A program made the position numbers and the translations under genes. The notes beneath the pieces are model-generated. The model saw nothing but the letters and a program-made list of their open reading frames with translations. It had not been told where the DNA came from and did no database searches. Positions 31,948-42,612 of a stretch of 64,000 bases of DNA are shown piece by piece. The DNA comes from Dugong dugon (Eukaryota; Chordata; Mammalia; Sirenia; Dugongidae): assembly GCA_030035585.1 (NCBI GenBank), contig CM057469.1:65365501-65429500 (forward strand), given 5' to 3'. Numbering within the stretch: the first letter of the stretch is position 1; the number at the start of each line of letters is the position of its first letter.

Positions 31948-34372
31948 ATGTTGTTAGGTGCCCTCCAGTTGGTTTTGACTCACAGTGACCCTAAGTACAA
32001 CAGAATGAAACACTGCCTGGCCCTACATCATCCTCACAATTATTGTTATGCTTGAACCCATCCTTGCAGCCGCTGTGTCAGTCCATCTCCTTGAGCATCT
32101 TTCTGTCTTTCGCTGACACTCGACCAAGCATGATGTTCTTCTCCAAAGAGTGATCCCTCCTGATAACATGTCCAAAGTACATGAGATGAACTCTAGGCAT
32201 CCTCACTTCTAAGGAGCATTCTGGATGTACTTCTTCCAAGACAGATTTGTTTATTCTTCTGGGAGTCCATGCTATATTCGATATTCTTTGCCAACACCAT
32301 AATTCAAAGGCATCAATTCTTCTTTGGCTTTCCCTATTTATTGTCCAGTTTCCACATACTTATGAGGTAATTGAAAAAAATATGGTTTGGTGGGGGTGGG
32401 GGTGGGGGCGCATCTTAGTCCTCAAAGTGACATCTTTGCTTTTTAACACTTTAAAGCGGTCTTTTGCAGCAGATTTTCCCAGTGCAATATGTTCTTTCAT
32501 TTCTTGACTGCCTCTTCCAATGGCATTGATTGAGGATCCAAGTAAAATGAAATGATTGTCAAGTTCATTCTTCTGTCCCTTTTTCATGATGTTGCTTATT
32601 AGTCCATTGTGAGGATTTTTGTTTTCTTTATGTTGAGTTGTAATCCATACTGAAGTCTTTGATTTTCAGCAGTAAGTACTTAAGTTCTCTTCACTTCAGC
32701 AAGCAAGGTTGTGTCATCTGCATATCATAGGTTGTTAATGAGTTTTCCTCCAATCCTGATGGCACATTCTTCTTCACATAATCCAGTATCTCAGATTATT
32801 TGCTTATACAGATTGACTAAGTATGGCAAAACGATATAACCCTGATGCACACCTTTCCTGACTTTAAACCACATAGTATCCCCTTATTCTGTTTAAACAA
32901 CTGCCTCTTGGTCTATGTACAGGATCCTAATGAACACAATTAAGTTTTCTGAAATTCCCATTCTCCTCAGTGTTATCCATAATTTATGATGATCCACACA
33001 GTCAAATGCCTTTGCATAGTCAGTAAAACACAGGAAAATAAATATATTTATGGTATTCTCTGCTTTCAGTCAAGATCCATCTGACATCAGAAATGTTATC
33101 CCTTGTTCCGCATCCTCTTCTGAATCCAGCCTGAATTTCTGGCAGTTCCCTGTTGATGTACTGCAGGAAGTGCTTTTGAATTATGTTCCGGAAAATTTTA
33201 CTTGCATGTTATATTAATGACATTGTTTCATAATTTCCACATTCTGTTGGATCACCTTTCTTTGGAATGGACACAAATACAATCTCTTCCAGTTGGTTGG
33301 TCAGGTAGCTGTCATCCAAATTTCTTGGCATAGATGAGTGAGCACCTCCAGGACTGCATCCATTTGTTGAGGCAACACAATTGGTATTCCATCAATTCCT
33401 AGAGCCTTGGTTTTTGCCAGTGCCTTCAGTGAAGCTGGGACTTCTTCCTTCGATATCATACATTCTCAATCATATGCTACCTCCTGAAATGCTTGCACAT
33501 CGACCAATTATTTTTTGATACAGTGACTCTCTGTATCCCTTCCATCTTCATTTGATGCTTCCTGCATCATTCAATATTTTGCCCATAGAATCCTTCAATA
33601 TTGCAACTCAAGGCTTGATTTTTTTTTTTTTTTTCAGTTCTTTCAGCTTGAGAAATGCCAAGCATATTCTTCCTTTTTTGGTTTCTAACTCCAGGTCTTT
33701 GCACATTTTATTATAATACTTTACTTTGTCTTTCTCAAGCCACCCTTTGAAATCTTCTGTTTGGCTCTTTTACTTCATCATTTCTTCCAATTTGCTTTAA
33801 CTGCTCTATGTTCAAGAGCAAGTTTCAGAGTTTCTTCTGACATCCATTTTGGTCTCTTCTTTCTTTCCTCTCTTTTTAATGATCTGTTGCTTTCTTCATG
33901 TATGAAGTTGTTGATGTCTTCCCACAACTTATCTGGTCTTTGGTCATTAGCATTCAACACACCAAATCTACTCTTGAGATGGTCTCCAAATTCAGGTGGG
34001 ATATAGTCAAGTTCATACGTTGGCTCTTGTGGACTTGTTTTAATTTTCATAAGCTTCAACTTGAACTTGCTATGAACAATTGATGGTCTGCTCCGCAGTC
34101 AGCCCGAGCTTTGTTCTGACTGATGATATTGTGCTTCTCCATCATCTCTTTCCACAGATGTAGGTGATTTGATTCCCATACATTCCACCCGGTGATGTCC
34201 ACGTGTATAGTTTCTGTTCATTGAAAAAAGGTATTTGTAATGAATAAGTCCTTGGTCTTGCAAAATTCTGTCATGCAATCTCCGGAGTCATTTCTACCCA
34301 AGGCCATATTTTCCAACTAGTGATTCTTCTTTGTTTCCAACAGTCACATTCCAATCACTAGTAATTATCAAT
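31948..34372 (-). mobile_element. RTE-type LINE, 5'-truncated in endonuclease, nested in ERVL
   Basis: On the minus strand it runs from endonuclease (near 34366) through linker (frame 33778-34059: YELDYIPPEFGDHLKSRFG), RT and C-terminus to a 3' tail at 31951 (tgttgttaggtgccctcc on plus). Many frameshifts. A 17-base T run at 33620-33636 and a G-rich expansion at 32388-32410 are internal changes. It separates ERVL RT from the downstream insertions. Confidence 0.93.
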
Positions 34373-34915
34373 GTGTTTTAATTGTGTTACAGAACCTGGA
34401 AAGGTGGGTCCTTGTCTGGCACATTCAGACTTGCCAGTTATCTGGACATCGGTCTTTGAGAAAGAGAAAGTAACTTTATTACAATGTAATGCACTAAGCA
34501 AGGAGCTGGGAGGAAGTTCCTCAGATCTGGCTCCCTGAGCTACAGGGAAGCAGGGCTTATATGTGATTTGGGCAGCAAGATGGTGGCAGCATAGGCATAC
34601 TGGGGTGGAAGAATTCTAGAAGGAAGACAGGAAACAGGAAGAGATGTGGTTCTTGTAGACATCTGGCTTCAGTATTGGGTCTGGGTGATGATTTTCCTTC
34701 TGATTCTTTCCTCCTGTTGCTGCGGCCTCTGTTGAGGTCAATTAGTGGTCACAGCTGGCCTTTCTGCATATGTGGGGCTGGCCAAATCTGGCTTGGTCTA
34801 GTTTAAGGTTGAAGGGTCAGGTTACGATCCTCCCTTGAGTTGCAGCAATTCCTTAATCTTAAGGGATAAGGATCCGCTACTCATCTGGCTACTTCCTGCT
34901 GACATGGGGCAGAGT
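34373..34915 (-). mobile_element. ERV1-like LTR (probable 3' LTR)
   Basis: Read minus, it contains the poly(A) signal AATAAA near 34470 (attgtaataaagttac) and ends ...ggttctgtaaca at 34373. It is GC-richer than its neighbours. Same strand as the gammaretrovirus-like pol remnant at 35.7-37.0 kb, so it may be that provirus's 3' LTR. Left boundary uncertain. Confidence 0.55.
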
Positions 34916-34939
34916 TTTAGGGACCTAGGAACAGGCAAG

Positions 34940-35385
34940 GAATGATTAGCTCCTGGGGTAACAGGCAAAGAAGAATTAAAACCAAAGACACAAGGGAAAG
35001 ATTAGTCCAGAGGACTAATGGACCATAAGTACCATAGCCTCAACTAGACTGAGTCTACGCAGCTAGATAGTACTCAGCTACCACAACTGACTACTCTGAC
35101 AGGGATCACAATAGAGGATCCCAGACGGAGCTGGAAGTCACTCCTGAGGTTCGCCCTTCAGCCAAAGATTAGACAGGCCCATTAAACAAAACAACAGAAC
35201 TTTGGTGAAGGGTAAAGCAGTACACAATACTGGGGAAGCCAGTACAACTTGTCCAAGGCAAGGTCATGGGAGCTCCATGGACACATCCAAGTTCCCTGAG
35301 GGACCAAATTACTGGACTGAGTGCTGTGGGGACCATGGTCTTGGAGAACATCTAGCTCAATTGGCATAACATAGTTTATAAAGAA
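34940..35385 (+). mobile_element. L1 3' UTR pieces in swapped order
   Basis: Stretch 34940-35190 (aaccaaagacacaagggaaag ... gcccattaaacaaaac) matches a later part of the L1 3' UTR than 35192-35385 (aactttggtgaagggtaaag ... ctcaattggcataac). In the intact copy at 51.3-52.2 kb these two pieces come in the opposite order. Confidence 0.75.
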
Positions 35386-35605
35386 TATATGCCTGGGAAT
35401 GAGCTAAGTGATTTCCAGTCTAATTTAATCTTCACAATAACCCTATAAAGCGGCCACTGTTGTTTACTGTTATTTTGCAGTTAAGGAAACTGAGCCACCT
35501 GGAAGTGAAGCCCCTTGACCCAAAAATCAAAAGCTAGCAGAGCCAAGATTCGAACCCAGGCAGCTGGTCTCCAGGACCCTTCTGTTATCTGCCAGGCCCT
35601 TTCAT
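35385..35605 (+). mobile_element. MIR fragment
   Basis: MIR order: taatcttcacaataaccct, ttttgcagttaaggaaactg, agccaagattcgaacccagg, cagctggtctccaggaccc. It lies between younger L1 and ERV pieces, so flanking DNA was rearranged. Confidence 0.8.
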
Positions 35606-35744
35606 ACACTCAGGTTTTCCATTCAATTCAATTAACAACCTCCCTGTAAATACTGTAAATGGAGTAGGGAACAGGGAGCACTATTATTCCCGTGACATAT
35701 GACTGAAAGTACATATAGTAACATAAGATACCTGGAAACACTAA

Positions 35745-36500
35745 GTTCCTGGGCTACTTACGGATCATCTGAAGCACCACATCCCCAGGCTGCCTTAAGG
35801 AAAGGTCTCCTATACAGCATTTCATAGGGCCCAATTGGAGCCTGCTTCTAGGGGCCACCCAGACTCTCAACAAGGCAATGTAGCAGCTTGATCCAGGGCA
35901 GGTTGGTCTCTTAGAATGCAAGTATTCACCCACATTGCCCATACTAGCTTAGGTTTCTAATTAGATCTTTTAAGCACAGTCAATGCAGTAGTGACTGTGG
36001 TCTCCAGGAAGCATGTAGCTTCCACTGAATTCCTAAAAGTCCTGACTTTGGATACAAAGGCTCCTCCGTTATCGCTTTGAATTGAATAAGGTAGGCCAAA
36101 TCTAGGAATAAGTTCACCGAGGGGAGCTTTGCTTACCTCGGATTCCTTTTCCGTCTGGCAGGGGAAGGCTTCTACCCATCAGTAAAGGTGTCTACAAACA
36201 CTAAAAGATACTTGAAACCTCCTGTAGCCGTTGGCATAACTGTTAAGTCCACCTGCCAGTCTTCTCTGGGTTATAGGAGGTGGTAGGCCTGTTTTTGGAT
36301 TGTTCATTAATTTCTGGATAGTCTTTTGTAGATCAGGCCCTTTAATCAGTGAAACATAGCATCCCAACTGTAATGTGTGCCCTCATGAGCTGCCTTTATT
36401 ATTGGGTGCCTCAGGTGTTCTGGTATTAACACCTGTCCTTGAAAATTGTGCAACCATCCGTCTTCTGCTTTATTAAGGTCAATGCCTATTCACAAGCTCT
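35745..36500 (-). pseudogene. Gammaretrovirus-like pol remnant: integrase
   Basis: Reading minus from about 36500: a His-rich N-terminal segment (HLRHPIIKAAHEGTHYS), then GPDLQKTIQKLMNNPKTG, a WVEAFPC stretch, then IPRFGLPYSIQSDNGGAF holding the central Asp-Asn of the catalytic core, then eroded text to 35745. Order and motifs match a class I (gamma-type) ERV integrase. Frames shift repeatedly and stops occur, so it is dead. No env is visible between it and the putative LTR. Confidence 0.8.
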
Positions 36501-36514
36501 GTTTATATCACATT

Positions 36515-37018
36515 CAGTGCACTGGGGGTTTTCTGGTAGCTGAAAAGACTTTCCCTTCTGGTGCCCGGGGCAGTGTATAACTGCCACCTCTGTTGACCAT
36601 AGTACAGTATTCAAGAAAGGTGTCTCTAGTAGGCTTTCTTTCTCCAGTCCCACCAGCTGAGATGCTCTTTGCTGTCATAGGCCTGCCAGGGTTTGGAGTG
36701 AGGTGAGGATGGTGACCGTCTGGCCAGGCCCTGAAGCTGTGTGCCAACTCTGCCTGTCTTTGGCAGCTCTTCATCCTGCCAATGAAGCTGGCCAAGGGCT
36801 GGGATTGCAGACTTGTCACTGCCTGGGGCAGCTGGAGGGTCCCCCTGTGTGCCTGGGACAGCAGCAGAAGCCATGTTCTCCAGCTCTCTGGTCTGTTGTG
36901 CATGAAGGAATAGGTTGCGCCCATGTCCACTAAGAACTGAGTAAGTTGTCTGCCCACAATCATTGTAGTTCGGGGCTCCTCATCGGTCTGTTCTCTCTCC
37001 ACGGCCACCAAGGCCTCC
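36515..37018 (-). pseudogene. Gammaretrovirus-like protease remnant and adjoining pol
   Basis: The 204-residue minus frame at 36514-37128 starts in L1 UTR sequence (first ~37 codons). It then enters a retroviral protease segment (EEPRTTMIVGRQLTQFLVD) where the active-site triad DTG appears as DMG (Asp codon at 36925-36927). Text after it cannot be aligned with confidence. RT and RNase H are missing before the integrase, indicating a large internal deletion. The open frame is a chance fusion, not a host protein. Confidence 0.75.
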
Positions 37019-37498
37019 ACCAGACTGAGTCCAGTACAGCTAGATGGTACCTGGCTACCACCACTAACTGCTCTGACCAGGATCACAACAGAGGGTCCTG
37101 GACAGAGCTGGAGAAGGATATAGAACAAATTCTAACTCACAAAAAAAGACCAGATTTACTGGCCTGACAGAGACTGGAGAAATCCCGAGACTATGGCCCC
37201 GGACACCCTTCTAGCTCAGTGGTAAAGTCACTCCCAAGGTTCACTGTTCAGCTGGGCATTGGACAGCCCCATAAAACAAAATGGGACTAATGAGGCACAG
37301 CAGTCCAGGGACAAGGACTAGAAGGCAGGAGGGAACAGGAAAGCTGGTGATAGGGAACCCAAGTTTGAGAAAGGACAGCATTGGCATGTCGTGGGGTTGT
37401 TAACCATTGTCATAGGGCAATATGTGTCCTAACTGTTTAATGAGAAACAATTTTGTTCTGTAAACCTTCATCTAAAGTACAAAAAAAAAAAAAAAAAA
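37019..37498 (+). mobile_element. L1 3' end, module T2 with poly(A)
   Basis: gtccagtacagctagatgg through cctgacagagactggagaa to attttgttctgtaaacc and an 18-base A run at 37481-37498. Matches the copy ending at 52.2 kb. Confidence 0.85.
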
Positions 37499-37735
37499 GA
37501 ATTATCTATGTGAGATCAAATTGACAACAGAAATCAACAGAAATTCAAAAGGTTTGATGGGAAGCTTAGGAGGCAGTGAGTTGAAGATAATGGTGATGGA
37601 ATAATTTGGAAAATGATAGTAAGAATAGCAGCACAACTGGAAGAACGTAATCAGTGTCACTGAATTGTACATGTAGAAATTTTTGAAATGGTACATCTTT
37701 GGCTATGTATATTTTCACCAAAAAAGAAAAAAGTC
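37499..37735 (+). mobile_element. L1 3' end, module T1
   Basis: gagatcaaattgacaacag, cactgaattgtacatgtag, ggctatgtatattttcacc, then an A-rich tail. Starts directly at the preceding poly(A). Confidence 0.8.
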
Positions 37736-37880
37736 CTCCAAGGTCAAGAAAGGAGAGTATTGACATGTTGTGGGTTTGTTAACCAAGGTCATAAAATAAT
37801 ATGCATACTGACTGTAATGAGAAACTATTCTGTAAACCTTCACCTAAAGTACAATAAAAAAAATTTAAAAAAAAAAAACT
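37736..37880 (+). mobile_element. L1 3' end, module T2, short
   Basis: Last ~140 bases of the T2 type: gtattgacatgttgtgggtt, taatgagaaactattctg, taaaccttcacctaaagtac, then AATAAA and poly(A). Confidence 0.8.
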
Positions 37881-37887
37881 CATCTAG

Positions 37888-39470
37888 TTAATATTAACCA
37901 GTTGTCATCATTGGCAACCCCAGAACTGTCACAAGGGGCACATGAAAGAACAGCCATGGTAGAAAAGATGAAGGCTATGCATGGGCCAAATAGCATGGAC
38001 TCCCACATCCTAAAACTAATCTGGCTATAACATCTGTGAATGTCCAACCTGTCAACCATATAGAACAACACTCACTCCCCAATGTAACACCATTACTTGA
38101 GAAAAATCAATTGGCCAGTTGGTGGCAAATTAACTACAGCGGGCCCCTTCCATCCTTGAAGGGCCAGTAATTAGTACTGAAAGGGACAGAGATCTCTTCT
38201 GGGTATGAGTCTACCTTTTCTGCTCACAGAGACTAATTCCGAACCACCATCTGAGGGCTTACTAAGACATGGAATCCCACACAACATAACATCTGACCTG
38301 GGGACCTGTTATGAATTGAAGTATGTCCCCCAAAAATATGTGTTGTAAATCCTAACCTATATGCCTGTGGTTATAATCCCATTTGAGAATGGGTTTTCCT
38401 TGTTATGTTAATGAGACAAGATTAGTATAGGGTACATCTTGAGTCAATCTCTTTGAGATATAAAAAGAGATTAAACAAGCAAGCAGGTATAGGGTGAGAT
38501 AGATGCCAAGACACATAGAGATCGCCACAGAATGAGGAAGTAGAAGCTGAAGAGACAAGGGCCTTTCTCCAGAGCCAACAGAGAGAGAAAGCCTTCTCCT
38601 AGAGCTGGCACCCTGACTTTGGACTTCTAGCCTCCTAAACTGCGATAAAAAAAAATTTCTGTTTGTTAAAGCCACTCACTTGTGGTATTTCTGTTCTAGC
38701 AGCACTAGATAACTAAGACAGTACCCGTTTCACAGCGAGGGAGGTTTAAGAGTATACCCATGATCATGATATTCACTGGTCAAATAAGTTAATGCATCAT
38801 CCAGAAGCAGTCAGTTTTACAGAGCATTGAAATGGTCTGTTAAAAATACAACTGAAGTGCCAGCTTAGAAGAAATACTCTGTAGGGATTGGGTACCAGGA
38901 TGCAGTATACAAAATAAATTAGAGACCCTTAATACAGTATTTTGTTTTCCTATAAGAATAATATGTGGGTCAGGGAAGCAGGGAGCAGAAAGAAGAATGG
39001 CCCCATTTAGCCTCACTGTCAGTGACCCAGTGAGAAATGTTGTGCTTCTCATATTCACAACTCTGGGTTAGAAGTCCTGATTTCCAAAGAGTCACACTCT
39101 TGAACTACAAAGCATGGCTGACACCTGAGGACTTTGGACTTATCGGCCCAGGGATCATCAGTCAAGAAGAGGAGTCACCATCTTGGCAGAGGCATTTGGT
39201 TTTGATCATCAGCAGAATGTACTGCTACTTTCACATAATAGGTGAATTGAGGAAAGCAGATGGAACCCAGACGATCCATTTGGATACAAGTAGGGTGATC
39301 TACTTTATTGTCCAATTAGGGTTGAGAATGGACATGTGCAATAGGCATGGCCTGAGAAGATTATGATGGCCATGGGTTTGACCCTTTGAAATGGGGGCTT
39401 GGATCACACCACCAAGTAAGCCACCAGGACCTGTAGAGGTGATGGCTGGGGCTGAGGAAAATTTAGAATG
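37888..39470 (+). pseudogene. ERVL-like pol remnant: integrase
   Basis: Shifted plus frames give an N-terminal segment rich in His (near 37920), then WWQINYSGPLPSLKGQ (near 38118-38165) where the catalytic Asp appears as Asn, then ETNSEPPSEGLLRHGIP. A MaLR LTR interrupts, then integrase text resumes (GTRFTA just after 38720, then HDHDIHWS and HHPEA). The frame 39037-39366 is further degraded pol. This continues the RT remnant at 31.0-31.9 kb on the same strand. RNase H is not visible. Confidence 0.8.
38307..38720 (+). mobile_element. MaLR/MLT1-like solo LTR nested in ERVL integrase
   Basis: Begins tgttatgaattgaag and ends aactaagaca (TG...CA), 414 bases. Flanks ggacc (38302-38306) and gtacc (38721-38725) form a 5-bp duplication with one change. 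It has a gagatataaaaagag TATA-like segment near 38455 and gataaaaaaaaatttc near 38643. It splits the integrase reading between GD and GTRFTA. Confidence 0.92.
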
Positions 39471-39800
39471 GAGAGTAGACAAGGGAAACACTGAGTACCA
39501 ATTGCAGCCCTGAGATCAACTGCAGTAATGAGGGCTGTAATCTTCACACTAACTGCCCTCTTCTAAATCTCTCCTCAGGAGGAAAGGCCCATGGGAACCA
39601 CATACGAACTGCTTCTGGAATATGAATATAAACATGAATCTATGGAGTGGAAAGGGTGTACGGAGGTAGCTATAGACCTCCCTTCAAGAGAGAATCTTAT
39701 ATGAGGAAAGTATCGAGTTAGTTCACAGTTACCAGCTGTTGCACTCAGCTATCCACCACAGAGTTCACTCTAGAATTTCACTCTGTCTGTGATGTTCCTA
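39471..39800 (+). pseudogene. ERVL 3' region (probable)
   Basis: Follows the integrase without a detectable break (cccatgggaaccacatacg, ggagtggaaagggtgtacgg). I see no 3' LTR matching the one at 26.7 kb before homology fades, so the 3' end is lost or unrecognisable. Confidence 0.4.
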
Positions 39801-40204
39801 GGCTATGGCTGAGTTCAGAGGATGAAGATTCTAGAGCCAGAACATTTCTTCCTCTCAGTGGGACTCTTCTAACAAGTAATTTTGCTCTGGGTCTCCCAAT
39901 TAGCCTGGCCAAAACTTTCCCACATCTACACTGTTCTCCTTTCTTCTTTCTCTGCCTTCATAAGTATCAGACTTGCATCATACTCTGAGGCTTTCCTATC
40001 TACTCCTGCGTCCTCTCCTCTTTATCTTTTGCGAGTATTTCCTCCAAAAAAATCCCTTGCGCTTCTAATTCCATCTTGGCATCAACGTCCTGAAAGACCC
40101 AACAAACATAAGCAAAGTTTGCTATTTTTCATTTCTGGATCTTTGAAAGTGTTGTTTAACTGCCCAAATATCTATCCTGTCTTCTCCAACCTGACTTCAA
40201 CTTC
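39801..40204. other. Unassigned sequence
   Basis: A 112-residue plus frame starts here (39882-40220) with no domain. Low-complexity C/T-rich text. Confidence 0.35.
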
Positions 40205-40510
40205 GACCATGGACCAATAAATACCAGCTTGGACATCATTTTCTCCACTAAACTCTCCCTGACCTCCCCTGCCAGAAAAAATCTGGGTTGGATGTTCCTG
40301 CCACTGCTTCCATAGCACCCTTTAGTCTCACTATCCTAACCCTCATTCCTCTAACTTGTCATTCCTCTTTGCCTGCCTGCATCTCTCCCCAAACTATAAA
40401 TGTCATGATGAAAAGGTTTGTGTCTATTTTCTTCACTGTTGTATACTCAGCATCTAACGCAATGCTTGACATGTTTTAGGGACTCAGTAAATATTTATTA
40501 AATGAATAAC
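40205..40510 (+). mobile_element. L2-like 3' region
   Basis: ccctgacctcccctgcc, tttgcctgcctgcatctc, aaaggtttgtgtctatttt and actcagtaaatatttattaa follow the order of an L2 3' end. Confidence 0.6.
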
Positions 40511-41374
40511 TGGGCACAAGGCAAGAGAATGAAAAACATGGAGACTAATCAAGAGAGGACCCAGAGAAGGAGGTCAAAGGTAGACCTTAGAAGAATTCCA
40601 TTGGCTAAAATACGCTCTTCAGACACTTTAAAAAGTCAACCTGTAGCTTCAAAAATGGGCATAATGGGAGCCATTAAATCACTGATCCAGCTCAGACACA
40701 AATTTTCAGAACACTGGATTCTAGCCATGACATTCCTTTCATTGGCACCTTAGTCAGCTCTTGCTGAGCTGAAGATGTGGCTATCATTGCGCTCTGAAAG
40801 TGACCCAAGAGACATGATGCTAGACAATAACTTCCTAGAGTCACAGCTTTATTTTGGTGAGTGAGAACAACCAATCTATGTATGAGCAGGATACACTACT
40901 GGCTTAAACGCACAAAGATAAACAAATTTACACTAGCCATCTTAGAAAAGCACAAAAGGAAATTGCTCTCGAAGTTGCTCCTCAAGCCTTCTACTTGTTT
41001 CTTCTTCCACTTTTCCAGACTGTACCAATTCCTGTCTGCTTGACCTCAGATATAAATTTTATGTCCTAGATTCCATACTTGCTTCTCTGTCTATTAGATT
41101 TGGTAACTCTCTGAATTCTTCTCTTGCCTTTTCTACAAAGCTTCTGTATTCTTCTATGGTTTGGGGCTTTTTGTGTTCCAGCTATTTCACTCCTGTGTCC
41201 ATCTTTACTTTGAGTGAAGACTTATCCTCTCTCTTGCCCAAAGGAAAACCAACTCATCCTCAAAAAGAGACAAAATTTCATTTGGGGTGAAGAAAATCAT
41301 AGTTGTAATAATATATATGTTAAAATATTATCATCCAGAAGCCACAGGGATTGCATTCATTTTCCTTAGTTATT
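40511..41374. other. Unassigned sequence
   Basis: No repeat recognised. The small plus frame at 40502-40753 and others lack domains. Confidence 0.4.
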
Positions 41375-41390
41375 AAGAATTACATGCATG

Positions 41391-41496
41391 ACTAATCAAT
41401 GTCACTAAATTGTATCTGCAGAAATTGTTGAATTGGTGTATGTTCTTCTGTGCCTGTTTTCAACAACAATAAAATAAAATAAATTGTTTAAAAAAA
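41391..41496 (+). mobile_element. Very short L1 insertion with 16-bp target duplication
   Basis: About 106 bases of the T1 L1 3' end with A-rich tail, flanked by a perfect direct repeat, aagaattacatgcatg, at 41375-41390 and 41497-41512. Boundaries are exact. Confidence 0.95.
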
Positions 41497-41512
41497 AAGA
41501 ATTACATGCATG

Positions 41513-42590
41513 GGTACATAATAACATCTGCTAAATCAGCGATGGTTTGAAGGCAGTTATAATGAAGCCATCACAAATTGATGTCACTCCGATTAGACAC
41601 CAAAAGTTGACATGCTCAAGAATACAACTTACGCAGTAGATTTTGGTCTTAATGCATTACTTAAGAAAAAAAACTCATCACGTAAAATAGTTATCAGGAC
41701 TTGAATGTGGACTTCCAAAAAATATTCTTAACATACACAAAACACCACTGTTCTCAGAGGGACATGTGTTTCAAAGAGCATGAATTTCCAAAACGTGGAA
41801 CATTTTCTAACAATGTTCTTACTTACTGGTCCATCCTCTTTCTCTAAGGGGAAGATACGTAGGTTTGTCAAGAGGTTGCAAATCCTATGGAGCTGAGTAG
41901 GCAGCAAAAGCACTTCTTAAGCACAGCTGTGGTACATCATTGCAAAGGGCAAGTTCTGGAAAAGGTGTCTAAATAGGCTTTCAAGCATAGACAATCTTAG
42001 AAGGCAGGCAGTGTGAGGGAGTTTGGAGCTGAGGTGGAGAAACAGGGACCCAAATACCAGTAAAGAGTAAAGGGAATAGGTTTAAAGGGACAAGTAAGAG
42101 GAGGACCAAGCAAATATTAAAGACAATAAATTATAGCCCACGGCCCAGTCCAGATGTCAGTTTATTGTATTTCAGTAGCCACTGCATAGAGAGTTTGGTG
42201 AACTACATTTCACATATGTGCATTTCATTTTATTTAATGTTTAAACTCTTTAATTCTTTATGTCTATGAAAAGTCACAGTTAGAAAATCCAGATGGACAA
42301 CATTAATCAGAGCACGTAATTTTACTGGTAGGATGCTTATTCCCAAGGCCTGGATATATTCCTAAAGCCTTTGCAATGCTGCATTGTCTCGAGGTAAGAA
42401 TTATGGTTGGCTCAGCAGCATTCATTAATTTATGTAAGAAGGAAAATGAATCATATACAAACATATGGAAATATCCAAATGCCAATTTTTCTGAGCTAGC
42501 TGTTTGCGTCCGCATTTTCCTCTTAGCCAGGGATTTATGCTATCAGCTTTTAACATTAAACAGAGTCCTTTCTTGTACCTAGTTTTTAAA
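41513..42590. other. Unassigned sequence with a local repeat copy
   Basis: Contains copy A (41674-41741) of a 67-base direct repeat whose copy B is at 46375-46441. Otherwise nothing recognised. Confidence 0.45.
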
Positions 42591-42612
42591 CATATATACA
42601 TATATATACGTA
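42591..42612. repeat. TA-rich tract, 5' flank of RTE
   Basis: catatatac/gtatac repeats immediately before the RTE. Matching repeats follow it at 45668. Confidence 0.85.

Noticed and set aside
36514-37128. 204-residue minus frame as a host protein
   Set aside because: The first ~37 codons are L1 3' UTR and the rest is eroded retroviral pol, so it is a chance fusion of two elements.
39882-40220. 112-residue plus frame
   Set aside because: Ser/Leu/Pro-rich, no domain, running towards L2-like text. No supporting evidence for an exon.
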